DNA of 64,000 bases from contig NC_092523.1 in NCBI RefSeq assembly GCF_037038585.1, positions 31,907,501 through 31,971,500 on the forward strand, read 5' to 3'. The position numbers were made by a program, and so were the translations under genes. The notes beneath the pieces are model-generated. The model was not told the DNA's origin, made no database searches, and saw nothing but the letters and a program-made list of their open reading frames with translations. Shown here in pieces: positions 41,023-52,184 of the stretch. How positions within the stretch are numbered: the stretch's first letter is position 1; each line of letters opens with the position of its first letter. This stretch comes from Patagioenas fasciata (Eukaryota; Chordata; Aves; Columbiformes; Columbidae).

Positions 41023-42525
41023 TTCCAAGAGGAAATAGTTGGTGGCTTACTGAGCCATCTGGATCCTCATAAGTCTATGGGACCAGACGGGATCCATCCT
41101 AGGGTGATGAGGGAGCTAGCAGAAGAGCTCGCCAAGCCGCTCTCCATCATCTTCCAACAGTCTTGGCTCACTGGGGAGGTCCCAAATGATTGGAAACTGG
41201 CAAATGTTACCCCAATCCACAAAAAGGGCTGCAAAGCTGACCCTGGCAACTACAGGCCTGTCAGCCTGACCTCGGTGCCTGGCAGGGTGATGGAGCAGAT
41301 CATCCTGAATGCAATCACACAGCACCTCCAGGATGGACCAGGGATCAGACCCAGCCAGCATGGGTTTAGGAGGGGCAGGTCCTGTCTGACCAACCTGATT
41401 TCCTTTTATGATCAGGTGACCCACCTAGTGGATGAGGGGAAAGCTGTAGATGTGATCTATCTAGACTTCAGCAAAGCCTTTGACACTGTCTCCCATAATA
41501 TACTCCTTCAAAAGCTGATAGCCCATGGCTTGGACAAGTGCACTCTCTGCTGGGTTAAGAACTGGCTGGAGGGCCGGGCCCAGAGAGTGCTGGTAAATGG
41601 GGCTGCATCTAGCTGGCGGCCAGTCACTAGTGGTGTCCCCCAGGGGTCAGTGTTGGGTCCAGTCCTGTTTAACATCTTTATTGATGATTTAGATGAGGGG
41701 ATTGAGACCACCATCAGCAAATTTGCTGATGACACCAAGTTGGGGGGCAGTGTTGACCTGCTGGAAGGCAGGAGGGCTCTGCAAAGAGATCTGGATAGAC
41801 TGGAAAAATGGGCTGATTCCAATGGGATGAAGTTCAACAAGGCCAAGTGCCGGGTCCTGCACTTTGGCCACAACAACCCCCTTCAGCGCTACAGGCTGGG
41901 CACAGAGTGGCTGGAGAGCAGCCAGACAGAAAGGGACCTGGGGGTACTGATTGACAGCAAGCTCAACATGAGCCAACAGTGTGCCCAGGTGGCCAAGAAG
42001 GCCAATGGTATCCTGGCCTGTATCAAAAATAGTGTGGTCAGCAGGACAAGGGAAGTGATCCTTCCCCTGTACTCTGCATTGGTGAGGCCACACCTGGAGT
42101 ATTGTGTTCAGTTCTGGGCCCCTCAGTTCAGGAAAGATATTGAGGTGCTGGAGCGGGTCCAGAGAAGAGCAACAAGACTGGTGAAGGGACTTGAGCACAT
42201 GACCTATGGTGAGAGGCTGAGGGAGCTGGGGCTGTTCAGCCTGGAGAAGAGGAGGCTTAGAGGTGACCTCATCACTCTCTATAACTACCTGAAGGGAAGT
42301 TATAGTCAGGTGGGAACTGGTCTCTTCTCCCAGGCAGTTAGCAATAGGACAAGGGGACATGGGCTTAAACTCTGCCAGGGGAAGTTTAGGCTGGATATTA
42401 GGAAGAAGTTCTTTACGGAAAGAGTGATCAGGCATTGGAATGGCCTGCCTAGGGAGGTGGTGGACTCACCGTCCCTGGAGGTTTTTAAACTGAGATTGGA
42501 CATGGCTCTTAGTGCCATGATCTAG
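41023..42525 (+). CDS. CR1 ORF2 reverse transcriptase, 5'-truncated but uninterrupted
   Basis: The first ATG is at 41077 (482 codons), but homology continues in frame to about 41023, so no native start is present. Blocks in order are [56 protein letters not shown] and motif [17 protein letters not shown] (Asp130 counting from 41077). Motif B SSGVPQG... is read here as [17 protein letters not shown], and motif C as [10 protein letters not shown] (Asp218, Asp219). The tail holds [36 protein letters not shown] and [11 protein letters not shown] followed by [18 protein letters not shown]. It ends at TAG 42523-42525. All three catalytic aspartates are intact. In the cell this enzyme would act in the CR1 RNP during target-primed reverse transcription. 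Expression here is not indicated, since no promoter is seen. Confidence 0.9.
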   Translation, partial: FQEEIVGGLLSHLDPHKSMGPDGIHPRVMRELAEELAKPLSIIFQQSWLTGEVPNDWKLANVTPIHKKGCKADPGNYRPVSLTSVPGRVMEQIILNAITQHLQDGPGIRPSQHGFRRGRSCLTNLISFYDQVTHLVDEGKAVDVIYLDFSKAFDTVSHNILLQKLIAHGLDKCTLCWVKNWLEGRAQRVLVNGAASSWRPVTSGVPQGSVLGPVLFNIFIDDLDEGIETTISKFADDTKLGGSVDLLEGRRALQRDLDRLEKWADSNGMKFNKAKCRVLHFGHNNPLQRYRLGTEWLESSQTERDLGVLIDSKLNMSQQCAQVAKKANGILACIKNSVVSRTREVILPLYSALVRPHLEYCVQFWAPQFRKDIEVLERVQRRATRLVKGLEHMTYGERLRELGLFSLEKRRLRGDLITLYNYLKGSYSQVGTGLFSQAVSNRTRGHGLKLCQGKFRLDIRKKFFTERVIRHWNGLPREVVDSPSLEVFKLRLDMALSAMI

Positions 42526-42590
42526 TAAATGGGCTGAAGTTGGACCAAGGGTTGGACTTGATGATCTCTGAGGTCTTTTCCAACCTAGCC

Positions 42591-42620
42591 AATTCTGTGA
42601 TTCTGTGATTCTGTGATTCC
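42591..42620 (+). repeat. CR1 3' octamer tail (ATTCTGTG)x3.5
   Basis: About 3.5 tandem ATTCTGTG units terminate copy D. It is the longest octamer tail in the window, consistent with a relatively recent insertion. Confidence 0.85.
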
Positions 42621-45600
42621 TTGAAATACTTTATTTTGCAATTGTTAGGACTGTCATATAGATGGAAACAATGAATAAACAGAATATTCTATCTCATTAC
42701 CACAAAAAAAAAACAGGTATTTTATTCTACTCTACCTTACATTGATATAAAGATTTACTGACATCAGTAGAACAACCATTTTTCAAAATTAAGATGATTT
42801 CAATGTTCATGATAAATATATTGATATGTGTATGTATAAGCCTTCATCTGGGATCTGGAGATGAGCTAAACAAAAACACAGGCTATCACATGGAAGAGAA
42901 AGCATCAGGTGATCTGAGAAAATAAAACAAAACCAGGAAAGTATCTGAGGAAAAACCCGCTACATCACAAGTATAGGAAAGTAGGTAATACTGACATAAT
43001 AAATAATGCAGAAAAACAGATTGACAAAATTATATGTACAAATTATCACTGGACAGAAATATCAAGAGGCTCCATTTAAAACCTCTGGAACATGAAATAT
43101 CAGAAAAGGGCTGGAGGAAATCACACATGATTGAGTCAGTATTTTCACAAGCCCCAATGATATGGACTGGCAATGGTTATTTTAAAAGATGTAAAGAGGA
43201 AAATATTGCAAAATGCGAGCATAGAAAAGATGCAGACTGCTTAACATTCATACTACGTAAGTACAAAAATACAGATGATACTCATCCCAGAGCATGTCTG
43301 ATCCTGAACTGATTTAAATGGGTAGTGAAAAATCACATGTGTCTGGGGCCATTAAACACATGCTAAGCTGTAATCGCTTTTATAAGTACAGAGATCTGTT
43401 TCTTGGGGTACAACAATAATCCCTGGTTTTCCAGGAAAAATAGACAGTGCATTCATCCTTCTCTTCCAAACTTTTGAAGACCTGACTAGATTGCAAAGTT
43501 AATTCACCTACGTCTTTAGCCTGGACAGACTAGAGTAAACAAAACTTAAAGAAGTCGGAGTATTTCCTAGGAAGAAAAAAGAGAGAAATACAGATAAGAG
43601 ACTTTGTCTAATTTCATACATTTCTTTGACAAGATTCGAGCCAAACAGCTATGAGATGCTTGTAAAGACAAAACAGGTAAATAATTTTCTTCCAGGTTTT
43701 CAAAAGATCTGATGAAATTATGTTGTCTTAGCTTGATGAAGAAAGATAATTACTAATCTCTCTATATACCCGTGGTTTGGGAAGTGATATCTTTTGTATT
43801 TTTTCAACCATTTCAAAACAAAGTGAATGTGAAATATGCTGTCCACCATATTGCAGCAGCATTAAATGATGCGCTGGTGTTTCTAATCATGGTTCTCTGT
43901 GGTGACTCTAATCCAGACGCTGTGTTCCAGACATCTACTCAGAACATTTTTTTTTTTTTTTTAATTTTATTAGTCCTGATGAAATGCACTACCAGAACAA
44001 AAGAATGTAGTAAGAGTGTAGAGTTCAGAAACTATGTTGAAACAGATTTCTAAATTTGAGAAGAAAATCTAGGGGAAAAAAAAAAAAAAAAGAAAGAAAA
44101 AAAACAGATAAATAGTTTGTTCAAAGACTCTGAGATAAATTTGAGGGGGGGGATTAATATAGTCACTTCGAAGTCAAATAAATTGAAGTGAAGTCTTCTC
44201 TAAGACCATGGAATAAGTACCTAAATGCTGTTGGAAATAGCAGACAAAACAGTGAATGACAATAAAACAAAACTAAAAAAGAAAGTAGAGGGTAAGGGAG
44301 ATAAGAAAGCGACAATGAGCAGAAAAAAAAAAAAGAGCATTGTTTCAGTACTTCCAGCTATGCTCCAACTGTTGAGTTAGTTGTTTGAAGGAGAGACAGC
44401 AGAGCACAAAGCTACTCCTATTGCACCACTCAGTGTCTAAATGCTAAATTTAGTGAAATTTTTCAGCTCATCTATACATACCTCTTTCTAAGCACATCAA
44501 CTGTAGAGTTAATGTGCTGATTCCAGCACTTGTATAGAGATGTGTGCTAGTACACACAGTCCAGCTGATACGCTTATTTAGAGCAGGTCAAACAAGTTTG
44601 TGACATCAAATTCATTAAAGATTAGGAAGCTTTGGACACAGAACATATGCATAGCCCAAAAAGACTAAAATCTTGAGTACACACCGCATGATGTTCACAC
44701 ATGCACTTTTCTGAGAAAACCTTCAGAAAATTTGATGATCTCTGACACACACAATGCCTAAAAAAAAACTCCCACAGACTATGAACTCTCAGAAATTCTT
44801 CCTTCCTCTGTTGTTGTGATTTATGAGCTTTCTTCACATATGTATTAGGTGTGGTACAAATATTAAAATTTGTGAATCCAGGAAAAACTTACTGTAAGTT
44901 CCATGAATATCATCCAGTAAAATTTATCTGAGTAAGCATTATCCACTCGAGCTGAAAACCACCATTGCTAGACACTTGCAGCATGAATTGAGCCTTCCAG
45001 GTACAGTAACAGGAATCTTATTGTTTACATACAAAACTGGGTACAAAACTGAGTGGTTTCCTCACTTTCTTTTTCCCAGGCTAGTGAAGCTATTTCTGTG
45101 AATTTTGCTGACTAGTGAGTTTATTTAAAAAATATTAAGAATGGGGTTCCCTTTGTATTGACCTGTAAGAAAAAGGAAAAATAAACAAGTATCAAATTTT
45201 GGAAAAAAAAAAAACAACAAACATTTTGCAGCTACATATTAGAAATCAAACACCAGACTCAAGTAGACTTTACCAGCATCCAACACATTATACCTATTTC
45301 AATTTCATTAAGCTGAACCACAGTCACAGTTCTCTTTATGCCATTTCAGCAAGGCATAAGCCATATCTAAACTTTTTATTCACAAATTAAGAGAACAGAT
45401 TAGTACAGTTTGAGAAGCAGGTCAAATGTGAAAGACTAACTGTATTCAGAAACTACATGTACCTTGTGTCTATCTAAATATTTTCCCCCTACAACAAAAA
45501 ATATTATGTAGCTAAGTATACCAAAACTATGCAAGATTTATTTTTGGAGGCAGTGGAAAAAGCATTGCGTAAAAATGTAAACAGATTGTCCCATAAAACT

Positions 45601-47995
45601 GGACATTTTGTGTGTAGAAAAAAAACATCTAATGGGAGACAAAAGAGAAAGCAAGATTGAGTCTTTTTCATCTTTCATCTTAAGCAGCACAGCCTTCTTG
45701 GTTTGACTAATTTTGTTAAAGAACTGTAGATGAATTGTTCCTAAAAATCCATTTGAGTGATTTGCCTTCTTTTTCACAGAGAGCTATTGAGTGCCTGGCA
45801 GCAATTTGTGGGTAATAGACTAGAGATGCCCATTTCTGTAAATGATTTCCTTAATGATCCTTTGTTTCACGCTTTGACTGATACTGCTATCATCTTCTAG
45901 TCTCTGCAGTAGTTTTTGCATAACCTGGCATAAGTCAGGAGACCCTAGCCTTTCTATGCATTTTGATAGTGTGTGCCCCAGAAATTGATGAATAGAAGTG
46001 GTATTTGTTTTGTGAAATTACTTTCAGAAAGACTAGATGCAGTAATGCAAGGTCTTCCAATACACACCAACAACGTGGAAATCTGTTGTCAAGAAAGGCA
46101 TATCCACTGAGTACTTAATTTCTTCTACTGTTGGAATTCTGCTGAAAATCCCTAGAAAATAGTAAGAATAACAAAAGCATGTTGTTTTCAGGAGTAGGAG
46201 GGCGGGGAGATTATTAATGTAATAAGCATTAGGATTTTTTTTTAATACAGATACATAGAAATTAGTCCTTGGGAGCCCAAAAGAAAGGAAGCATACAACA
46301 GTAATTTTCTTGAAAGAATGTATGCTATGTTCTGTTCTTGTCTGAAAAGACAGTACACAGTCAAAAAATGACTCATTGACTAACCCCTCTACACACCTTT
46401 TTTTTATAAAAAATCAATTCAGGCATGATGTGCCTTTCTTTGTAGTCCACCTCAAAGTTAATTTCATATATTGTATTAGTCATTTTCTCTCATGGTCTTA
46501 ATTGAATTGTTGTTCTTCCCATTAGGTTTCTCTTCTGAACCCTGTGGTTTTTGAAAATATTTATTCTATGAAAGAGAAAAAAGTAGTCTTGAAAAGTTAT
46601 TACTATACATAAGCAACATATCTACTATCTGTATTTGTTTTCACAGTTTTAGCATTAATTTTTTATTCTGTCTCTTTGGAATTTCATGGAAGGTTAGGAG
46701 AGAGAGAGAGGCAAAAAAAAAAAAAAATAAAGACAATCACATAAGCAGAGTGCTAGAGATACCAGCATGTGGTTTGTTTAAGCTTCTGTGATCTCCAGTG
46801 CTCCACGTCCTCCTGGATCCAGCAGGAGCACACACTAGATCAGAAACAGCACTTACAGCAAAAGCCTTTCCAAACCATTTTTTCTGGTCCCAGTGGTACC
46901 TCTCAGTGTTAGAACACATTCCTCATTCCAAGCATCAATAATATTTAGAGGCTCACCAGCAGTTCACTCCAAGGAGTCTCCAGCTGGAAAAAAGCTTATT
47001 GTTTCCTTATGAACTTTTCATTGCTCATACACTGTATTAATAATGGATAAATCTCAAGACTTGATACGAAACTTCCAGCTCTATTTTCAGAACATTTCTC
47101 TTCTTAGTCCTCCTAGAATTTTAATCTGAGCTTTCTGACTGTTTTCTGTATTTCAACAGGCCTTAATACCAATCCTGGAATTATAATAACTGAAATTTCA
47201 GCTGAAATTACATTTCATATTCTTGACAGCCATTATGTTATTTATGGCTTCCAATTTTAAAATGCCTATAAATAAACTATATGCTGGACATTTGGGAGGA
47301 TGAGCACCTTATGAATGCAGTATCCTATTAGGCAAACTTTACACAAAGATAGCTAAAAAGTGCACTCAGTGCACACCTCTGCCAATTTTACAGATAAGAA
47401 TTATGCAGATGGTTGATAACTTTAAACATTTTAAAGCCTTTAGTCTCAGTATTAAACATTTTCTGATATGAAATTCTAGTTTTTGCTCATGTTCCCATGC
47501 TTTCGAAGTTGAACAAGTACAGGAAAAACATATAAGAAACAGTAATCCACTAAGTGAAAAATACATTTTTCCCATGCCTGAGAAGATGTAGAGCTACACC
47601 AGGCAATAGAGATATCAAAGTAATAATTCATATGGATTTTAAATACCTGAAATATGCTTACTTCATTGCACTGAAAATAAGTTCATTCTCTTCCCACATC
47701 TGGGTAGCTAGCAACTTCCGCTCACCAGTACAAAGGGAAGGTTGAGTCAGTGGCCAAGCTTCAATGCATGATCCAATACCTCTCCAGATAACACACACCT
47801 CTAGGAGTATCAGTACTCAAACTGTTCGTCACTGTCACATTACCTCTTGATGAAACATGGAACTCCAGATCAGGGTCAGATCAGGCCTCTGATCTATAGA
47901 AAGATAAACTAGATGATCTTTTTCATCTCCAATTCTGCTTTGCTATTAAAACCGTGCACATGCTGGAGTGGGGAGAGAGGTACAGGGAATGGATA
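42621..47995. other. AT-rich unique sequence, no gene seen
   Basis: Open frames are 93 codons or fewer and lack motifs. Simple sequence includes a T16-17 run near 43950, an A-rich (GAAA) stretch at 44076-44106 followed by G8 near 44146, A runs near 44327 and 45203, and (AG)n followed by A14 near 46700-46726. No exon, RNA gene or transposon body was recognised. Confidence 0.45.
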
Positions 47996-49283
47996 GTCAT
48001 AGAATCATAGAATCATTTTGGTTGGAAGAGACCCTCAGGATCATCGAGTCCAACCGTAACCTAACTCTAGCACTAAACCATGTCCTTAAGAACCTTGTCT
48101 AAATGCCATTCAGACACCTCCAGGGATGGTGACTCTACCACTTCCCTGGGTAGCCTGATCCAATGCTCGACAATCCTTTCCATGAAGAATTTTTTTCCTA
48201 ATATCCAATCTGAACCTTCCCTGGTGCAACCTGAGACCATTTCCTCTTGTCCTATCACTTGCTACTTGGGAGAAGAGACCAACACCCTCCATGCTACAGC
48301 CTCCTTCCAAATAGTTGTAAAGAGCAATAAGGTCTTCCCTCAGCCTCCCTCTTTCCAGGCTAAACAGCCCCAGCTCCCTCAGCCGCTTTTCGTAAGTCTT
48401 GTGGTACAGGCCCCTCACCAGCTTTGTCACCCTCATCTGCGCTCTCTCTCTTACCTCAACGTCTTTCTTATGAGGAAGGGCCCAAAACTGAACACAATAT
48501 TCAAGGTGGGGCTCCACCAGGGCCAAATACAGTGGCACAATCACTTCTCTAGTCCTGCTGGCCATATCATCCCTGATACAAGGCATGATACTGTTGGCCT
48601 TTTTGTCCACCTGGGCACACTGCTGGTTCATACTCAGCCAGCTGTCGATCAACAGCCCCAGATCCTTTTCTGCCAGGCAACTTTCCAGCTACTCTTCTGT
48701 GAGCCTGAAGTACTCCATAGGGTTGTTGTGACTCAAGTGCAGGACCTGGCACTTGACCTTGTTAAACCTCATACAATTGGCCTCAGCCCAATGATCCAGT
48801 CGGTCCAGATCCCTCTGTAGAGTCTTCCTACCCTCAAACAGATCAACACTCCCAACCCAACTTCATGTTGTCTGCAAACTTATTAAGGGTGCACTCAATC
48901 CCCTCATCCAGATCATTGATAAAGAGATTAATCAGAACTGGCCCCAATACTGAGCCGTGGAGAACATCACCCATGACTGGCCACCAACTGGATTTAACTC
49001 CATTCACCACGACTCTTCGGGCCTGTCCCTCCAGCCAGTTTTTTATCCATTGCAGAGTACACCCATCCAGGCCATGAGCTTCCAGCTTCTCCAGGAGAAT
49101 GCTGTGGGAAATGGTGTCAAAGCCTTTGCTGAAGTCTACATACACAACAACCACAGCCTCATGTACTGGATGGGTTACCTTGTCATAGAGGGAGATCAGA
49201 TTGGTCAAATAGGACCTGCCTTTCATAAACCGATGCTGACTGCACCTGATCGCTTGGTTGTCTCGTATGTACCATGTCCTTTG
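47996..49283 (-). mobile_element. CR1 LINE, 5'-truncated, decayed (copy E)
   Basis: Read on the minus strand, the copy begins near the RT block [17 protein letters not shown] (about 49260) and continues through motifs A-C and the C-terminal region. It ends at about 47996 with AATGATTCTATGATTCTATGA. The plus strand therefore starts with TCATAGAATCATAGAATC. About 1.3 kb is retained. The 5' boundary is placed where similarity fades into AT-rich DNA. Several stops and frameshifts mark it as older than copy D. Confidence 0.93.
48110..49260 (-). pseudogene. CR1 ORF2 RT fragment with broken motif C and frameshifts
   Basis: The upstream frame (complement of 48843-49260) reads [21 protein letters not shown], motif [33 protein letters not shown], then [17 protein letters not shown] and KFADNMKLG. 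The catalytic FADD has become FADN, while the motif A Asp is kept. The frame breaks by 48843. A second frame (complement of 48110-48652) carries [54 protein letters not shown] and [10 protein letters not shown] before another shift. A 246-codon plus-strand frame over the same DNA is an antisense shadow. Confidence 0.88.
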
Positions 49284-49914
49284 AGACCAGCAAAACCTAG
49301 CTGCCAGCTTCAGCCTGGCTGTGACAACAGGTAGAAAAATAACAGAAAACAAAATACCTAAATAAAGTCAAGATAGCTTCAGGTTCCTAGAGCTTAATGA
49401 AATTCACTTCTGAATCCTGAGGTTATTGCCTTCAACAAACTCACAGAGAAGAGTCTAAAGAGGATTTGAAAGATTTCATTAGTCTACAAAAGGGCAGATA
49501 GATTTACAGACAAGTCTCTCTTAGGAGAAAAAAAAATGCTATTTGTGTAAGCAGTTTAAAGAGAAGCTACAAGTATAATAATAGCCACCACCATTCTTTT
49601 TTTTGGGGGGTTGAATCAATGGGGAAAGGTGATGGGTGAGGGACAGATCAGAGTACACCTCACTGAAAGTGTGAATAAGGAGTCTGGGATCCTGACAGAT
49701 TCCCCTGAGCCTCCAAAGCAATGGCTGATACCCTCAAAGTACCACTGCTTCTTAAAGAGAGATCCTTCCTCAGACATACAAACTAGCTGAGGTGGGCCCA
49801 GCCTGATTTCCTGACCCAATAGAGGCAACAGCTGGGGGATATCTTTATATATGCAAGATTTTTTATGCATTCACACACTATATTTCCATAGACAATAACA
49901 ACTGCATGAATCTA

Positions 49915-49918
<4 letters not shown>

Positions 49919-49945
<27 letters not shown>
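49919..49945. repeat. A27 homopolymer
   Basis: This is the longest homopolymer in the window. It could be the tail of a retroposed RNA inserted on the plus strand, but the sequence before it has no recognisable transcript, no AATAAA just upstream and no clear flanking direct repeat. Confidence 0.85.
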
Positions 49946-49950
<5 letters not shown>

Positions 49951-50781
49951 GTTTCCCGGCCTATTGCTCTCATTTGAGAAGAAAATTAGTTCTTTTCAGT
50001 TTTGATATCTCCTCTTAATCTCTACAAAATCTAAAATTTTATACACTTGTTTGACAATAAATTCCTACAAGATCCAATCATATGTTGGTTGTGATAGCTC
50101 AAATAAACTCTGAATTCACCCTGAACGTAGATGCATTCCATCCCATTTAACTTTAAAAAACAACTGATAAATGCAGGAGATATTAAAGATATATAAACCG
50201 AACAACTGTCTCATTCATGTTGCTTAATCCTGAAATCCCTCTCACCTTGACAACTTTGACAGAATATCTTTTATCAATTGTTCGGAAAAGACAAGATAAA
50301 GTAAAACAAACCTTCAGGTTAGAAGGTCTGAGCAACTGATGAAGGGTATCATAAGATATTACTAGTTCCTAGATATTCAGTATTTCAGATTCATTTAGGA
50401 GTAATTTTGCCTGAGTAAGTGAACAAGAATCAATTTGTCTGATTAATAAAATATCTTTTGGAGAAAATTGTAGATTTCTGGTGGGAGAAAAAGACAGCAT
50501 CATTTAAAATTATACTACTGCCTGCTCAAGGACATGTGAATGAGAGAGTCAGGATCATTATGGGGATCTGACAGAAGATAATACTGCTTATAGTTAGAGC
50601 ACATATTTTTCCTCTGAAGAAACCCACTCCATTTTTCTATTGTACATTTTTCTGCCACCCACATATACCAAAACAGAGTTGAGTTTGACTGTATTAATTA
50701 ATGTAATATTAAACATGCAGCACAAGAATATTGAAATATAGTAGTGTTATAAAGCACCATGAGCAAAGCCATACTGATGTT

Positions 50782-50803
50782 GGGTGGAGGGGAGGGGGTA
50801 GGG
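50782..50803 (+). other. Candidate G-quadruplex motif
   Basis: Four G tracts of 3-5 bases are separated by loops of 4, 1 and 2 bases (GGGTGGAGGGGAGGGGGTA then GGG). This fits the usual G3+N1-7 rule and stands out in AT-rich surroundings. Confidence 0.6.
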
Positions 50804-51183
50804 AGAAACAAAACAAAACAATATAACATATCCAAGCTGAGGGAAGACAGTCAAGGACATAAGAAGATATCTGGCTAAAGAGCACTCTTTCCATTCTCCC
50901 CTCCTTTTTTTTTTTTGTAAATTCAAATGCCAAATGATAGCTACAACTGCTACATCCTGGGGAACTCAAAGGAATAAGAAAAGTCAAACTGCATTGGGTT
51001 AAATGCAGAGAAATTATGGATACTTACGTTTCATTTAGGAAAAAAAAAAAATCCTCTAGAAGCTTGGAAGCCCTGACCCTAGATGATTATATTTTCTACC
51101 TCATAATTTTGATGGAAGAAGACAAGATTAATCACAATAGACTCTATTGTTTTACTCTTTCTGAAGAATTAGTAGATAATTAG

Positions 51184-51188
51184 TAAGG
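51184..51188 (+). repeat. Target-site duplication, left copy (TAAGG)
   Basis: TAAGG directly precedes the TG that opens the LTR. It is identical to the five bases after the terminal CA at 52185-52189. Confidence 0.85.
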
Positions 51189-51386
51189 TGTCCTGGTTTT
51201 GGCTGGGATAGAGTTAATTTTCTTCCTGCTAGCTGGTATAGTGCTGTGTTTTGAGAAGAATGGGGATAATACACTGATGTTGTGGTTATTGCCAAGCAAT
51301 GTTTATACCAAATCAAGGACTTTTCATCAAGGAGGCTGGAGATGCACAGGAAGCTGGGAGGGGGCACAGCCAGGACAGCTGACCCA

Positions 51387-51830
51387 CACTCACCCTTTAT
51401 ATATTTATAAACATTAATAAGGTCACCCCTCAGTCTCCTCTTCTCCAAACTAAAGAGCCCCAGCTCCCTCAGCCTTTCTTCATAAGGGAGATGCTCCACT
51501 CCCTTAATCATCTTTGTTGCCCAGTGCCATGAGGATGGAGTCAGGCTCTTCTCAGTGGCAAACAATGATAGGACAAGGGGCAATGGGATCAAGCTGGAAC
51601 ACAAGAGGTTCCACTTAAATTTGAGAAAGAACTTCTTCTCAGTGAGGGTAACAGAGCACTGGAACAGGCTACCCAGGGAGGTTGTGGAGTCTCCTTCCCT
51701 GGAGACATTCAAAGCCCGCCTGGACACATTCCTGTGCGACCTCACCTAGGCGTTCCTGCTCCAGCAGGGGGATTGGACTAGATGATCTTTTGAGGTCCCT
51801 TCCAATCCCAAACATACTGTGATACTGTGA
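51387..51830. mobile_element. CR1 LINE insertion with inverted 5' segment, inside the LTR (copy F)
   Basis: Two CR1 pieces lie head to head. Bases 51391-51522 are in minus orientation and correspond base for base to 2859-2990 of copy A (132 bp, no indel). Bases 51523-51829 are in plus orientation and correspond to 2991-3298 of copy A. The two source segments abut exactly, with only up to 4 nt (AGTG) shared, so 5' inversion occurred without deletion. LTR sequence resumes immediately after the ATACTGTGATACTGTGA tail (GACCCACACT before, AACTGGCC after). This is the signature of twin priming during target-primed reverse transcription. The plus part keeps the ORF2 C-terminus [19 protein letters not shown] and the stop TAG at 51747-51749. 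Confidence 0.9.
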
Positions 51831-51880
51831 AACTGGCCAAAGCGATATTCATATTCTATACCATATGATGTCCTGCTCAG

Positions 51881-51888
51881 TATATAAA
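51881..51888 (+). promoter_or_regulatory. LTR TATA box
   Basis: TATATAAA sits in the 3' half of the LTR, downstream of the CR1 insert. It is about 173 bases before the ATTAAA signal, an order expected for U3-TATA-R-polyA in LTRs. The CR1 insertion separates it from most of U3. Confidence 0.6.
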
Positions 51889-51980
51889 CTAGGGAAAAGT
51901 TAGTGGGGGGATCACTGCCTGGGGATGGACTAGGCATCAATCAATGAGTGGAGCACAATTGCACTATGTATCACTTGTTT

Positions 51981-52034
51981 TTATTGTTGTTGTTGCTGTT
52001 GTTGTTGTTGTTATTATTATTATTATTATTATTT
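51981..52034 (+). repeat. (TTG)n(TTA)n microsatellite in the LTR
   Basis: About 7 TTG-type triplets with one CTG interruption run directly into about 8 TTA triplets. It lies in the 3' part of the LTR and is likely length-variable. Confidence 0.85.
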
Positions 52035-52053
52035 TCTCTTTCTTTGCTGTCCT

Positions 52054-52059
52054 ATTAAA
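52054..52059 (+). promoter_or_regulatory. LTR polyadenylation signal ATTAAA
   Basis: ATTAAA lies 125 bases before the LTR end, after the T-rich microsatellite. It is a common variant of AATAAA and is in the place expected for the R region of the LTR. Confidence 0.5.
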
Positions 52060-52184
52060 CTGCTCTTAACCTCAACTCACAAATTTTACTTCTTTTGATT
52101 CTCCCTTCCATCCCACCAGGGTGGGAGAGGAATGAGGGAACGGCTTCATGACACTTAGTTGCCAGCTGGGGTTAAACCGAGGCA

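Larger units (their letters stand above)
41020..42620 (+). mobile_element. CR1 LINE, 5'-truncated, best preserved (copy D)
   Basis: This is a 1.6-kb CR1 with the complete RT core, ORF2 C-terminus and 3' UTR, and no stop or frameshift. CR1-like reading is open from about 41023 ([22 protein letters not shown]). The 3' end shows GATGATCTCTGAGGTCTTTTCCAACC, interrupted only by normal CR1 variation, followed by about 3.5 ATTCTGTG octamers. The integrity suggests this is one of the youngest CR1 insertions here. It lacks ORF1 and the endonuclease, so it could not move by itself. Confidence 0.96.
49284..51183. other. AT-rich unique sequence with A27 tract and G-tract cluster
   Basis: There is no gene or transposon body. 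It contains an A27 run (49919-49945), a T8/G6 run near 49598-49611, and a G-tract cluster at 50782-50803. On the minus strand an 84-codon and a 92-codon frame lack motifs. Confidence 0.45.
51189..52184 (+). mobile_element. Solo LTR of an avian endogenous retrovirus (ERVL-like), split by a CR1
   Basis: The LTR opens with TGTCCTGGTTTTGGCTGGG and closes with GGGGTTAAACCGAGGCA, so it has the TG...CA ends of LTRs. Perfect 5-bp duplications flank it. Inside are a TATA box (51881-51888), a TTG/TTA simple repeat in the 3' part and a polyadenylation signal ATTAAA (52054-52059). Without the CR1 insert at about 51387-51830 the LTR is about 555 bp. There is no internal viral region and no second LTR, so it is a solo LTR left by recombination between two LTRs. 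The opening motif matches, from memory, an LTR family widespread in Neoaves. The 5-bp duplication suggests a class III (ERVL) origin. Confidence 0.85.

Noticed and set aside
41689..42435. 248-codon minus-strand open frame
   Set aside because: It is antisense to the intact CR1 RT frame at 41023-42525 and has no domain of its own.
48080..48820. 246-codon plus-strand open frame
   Set aside because: It is antisense to the CR1 ORF2 remnant at 47996-49283. The sense strand carries the conserved RT-associated blocks, so this is a shadow.
51152..51745. 197-codon minus-strand open frame spanning LTR and CR1
   Set aside because: The CR1-like residues in its middle come only from the inverted CR1 segment. 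The rest is antisense CR1 and LTR sequence joined by the insertion, not a fusion gene.
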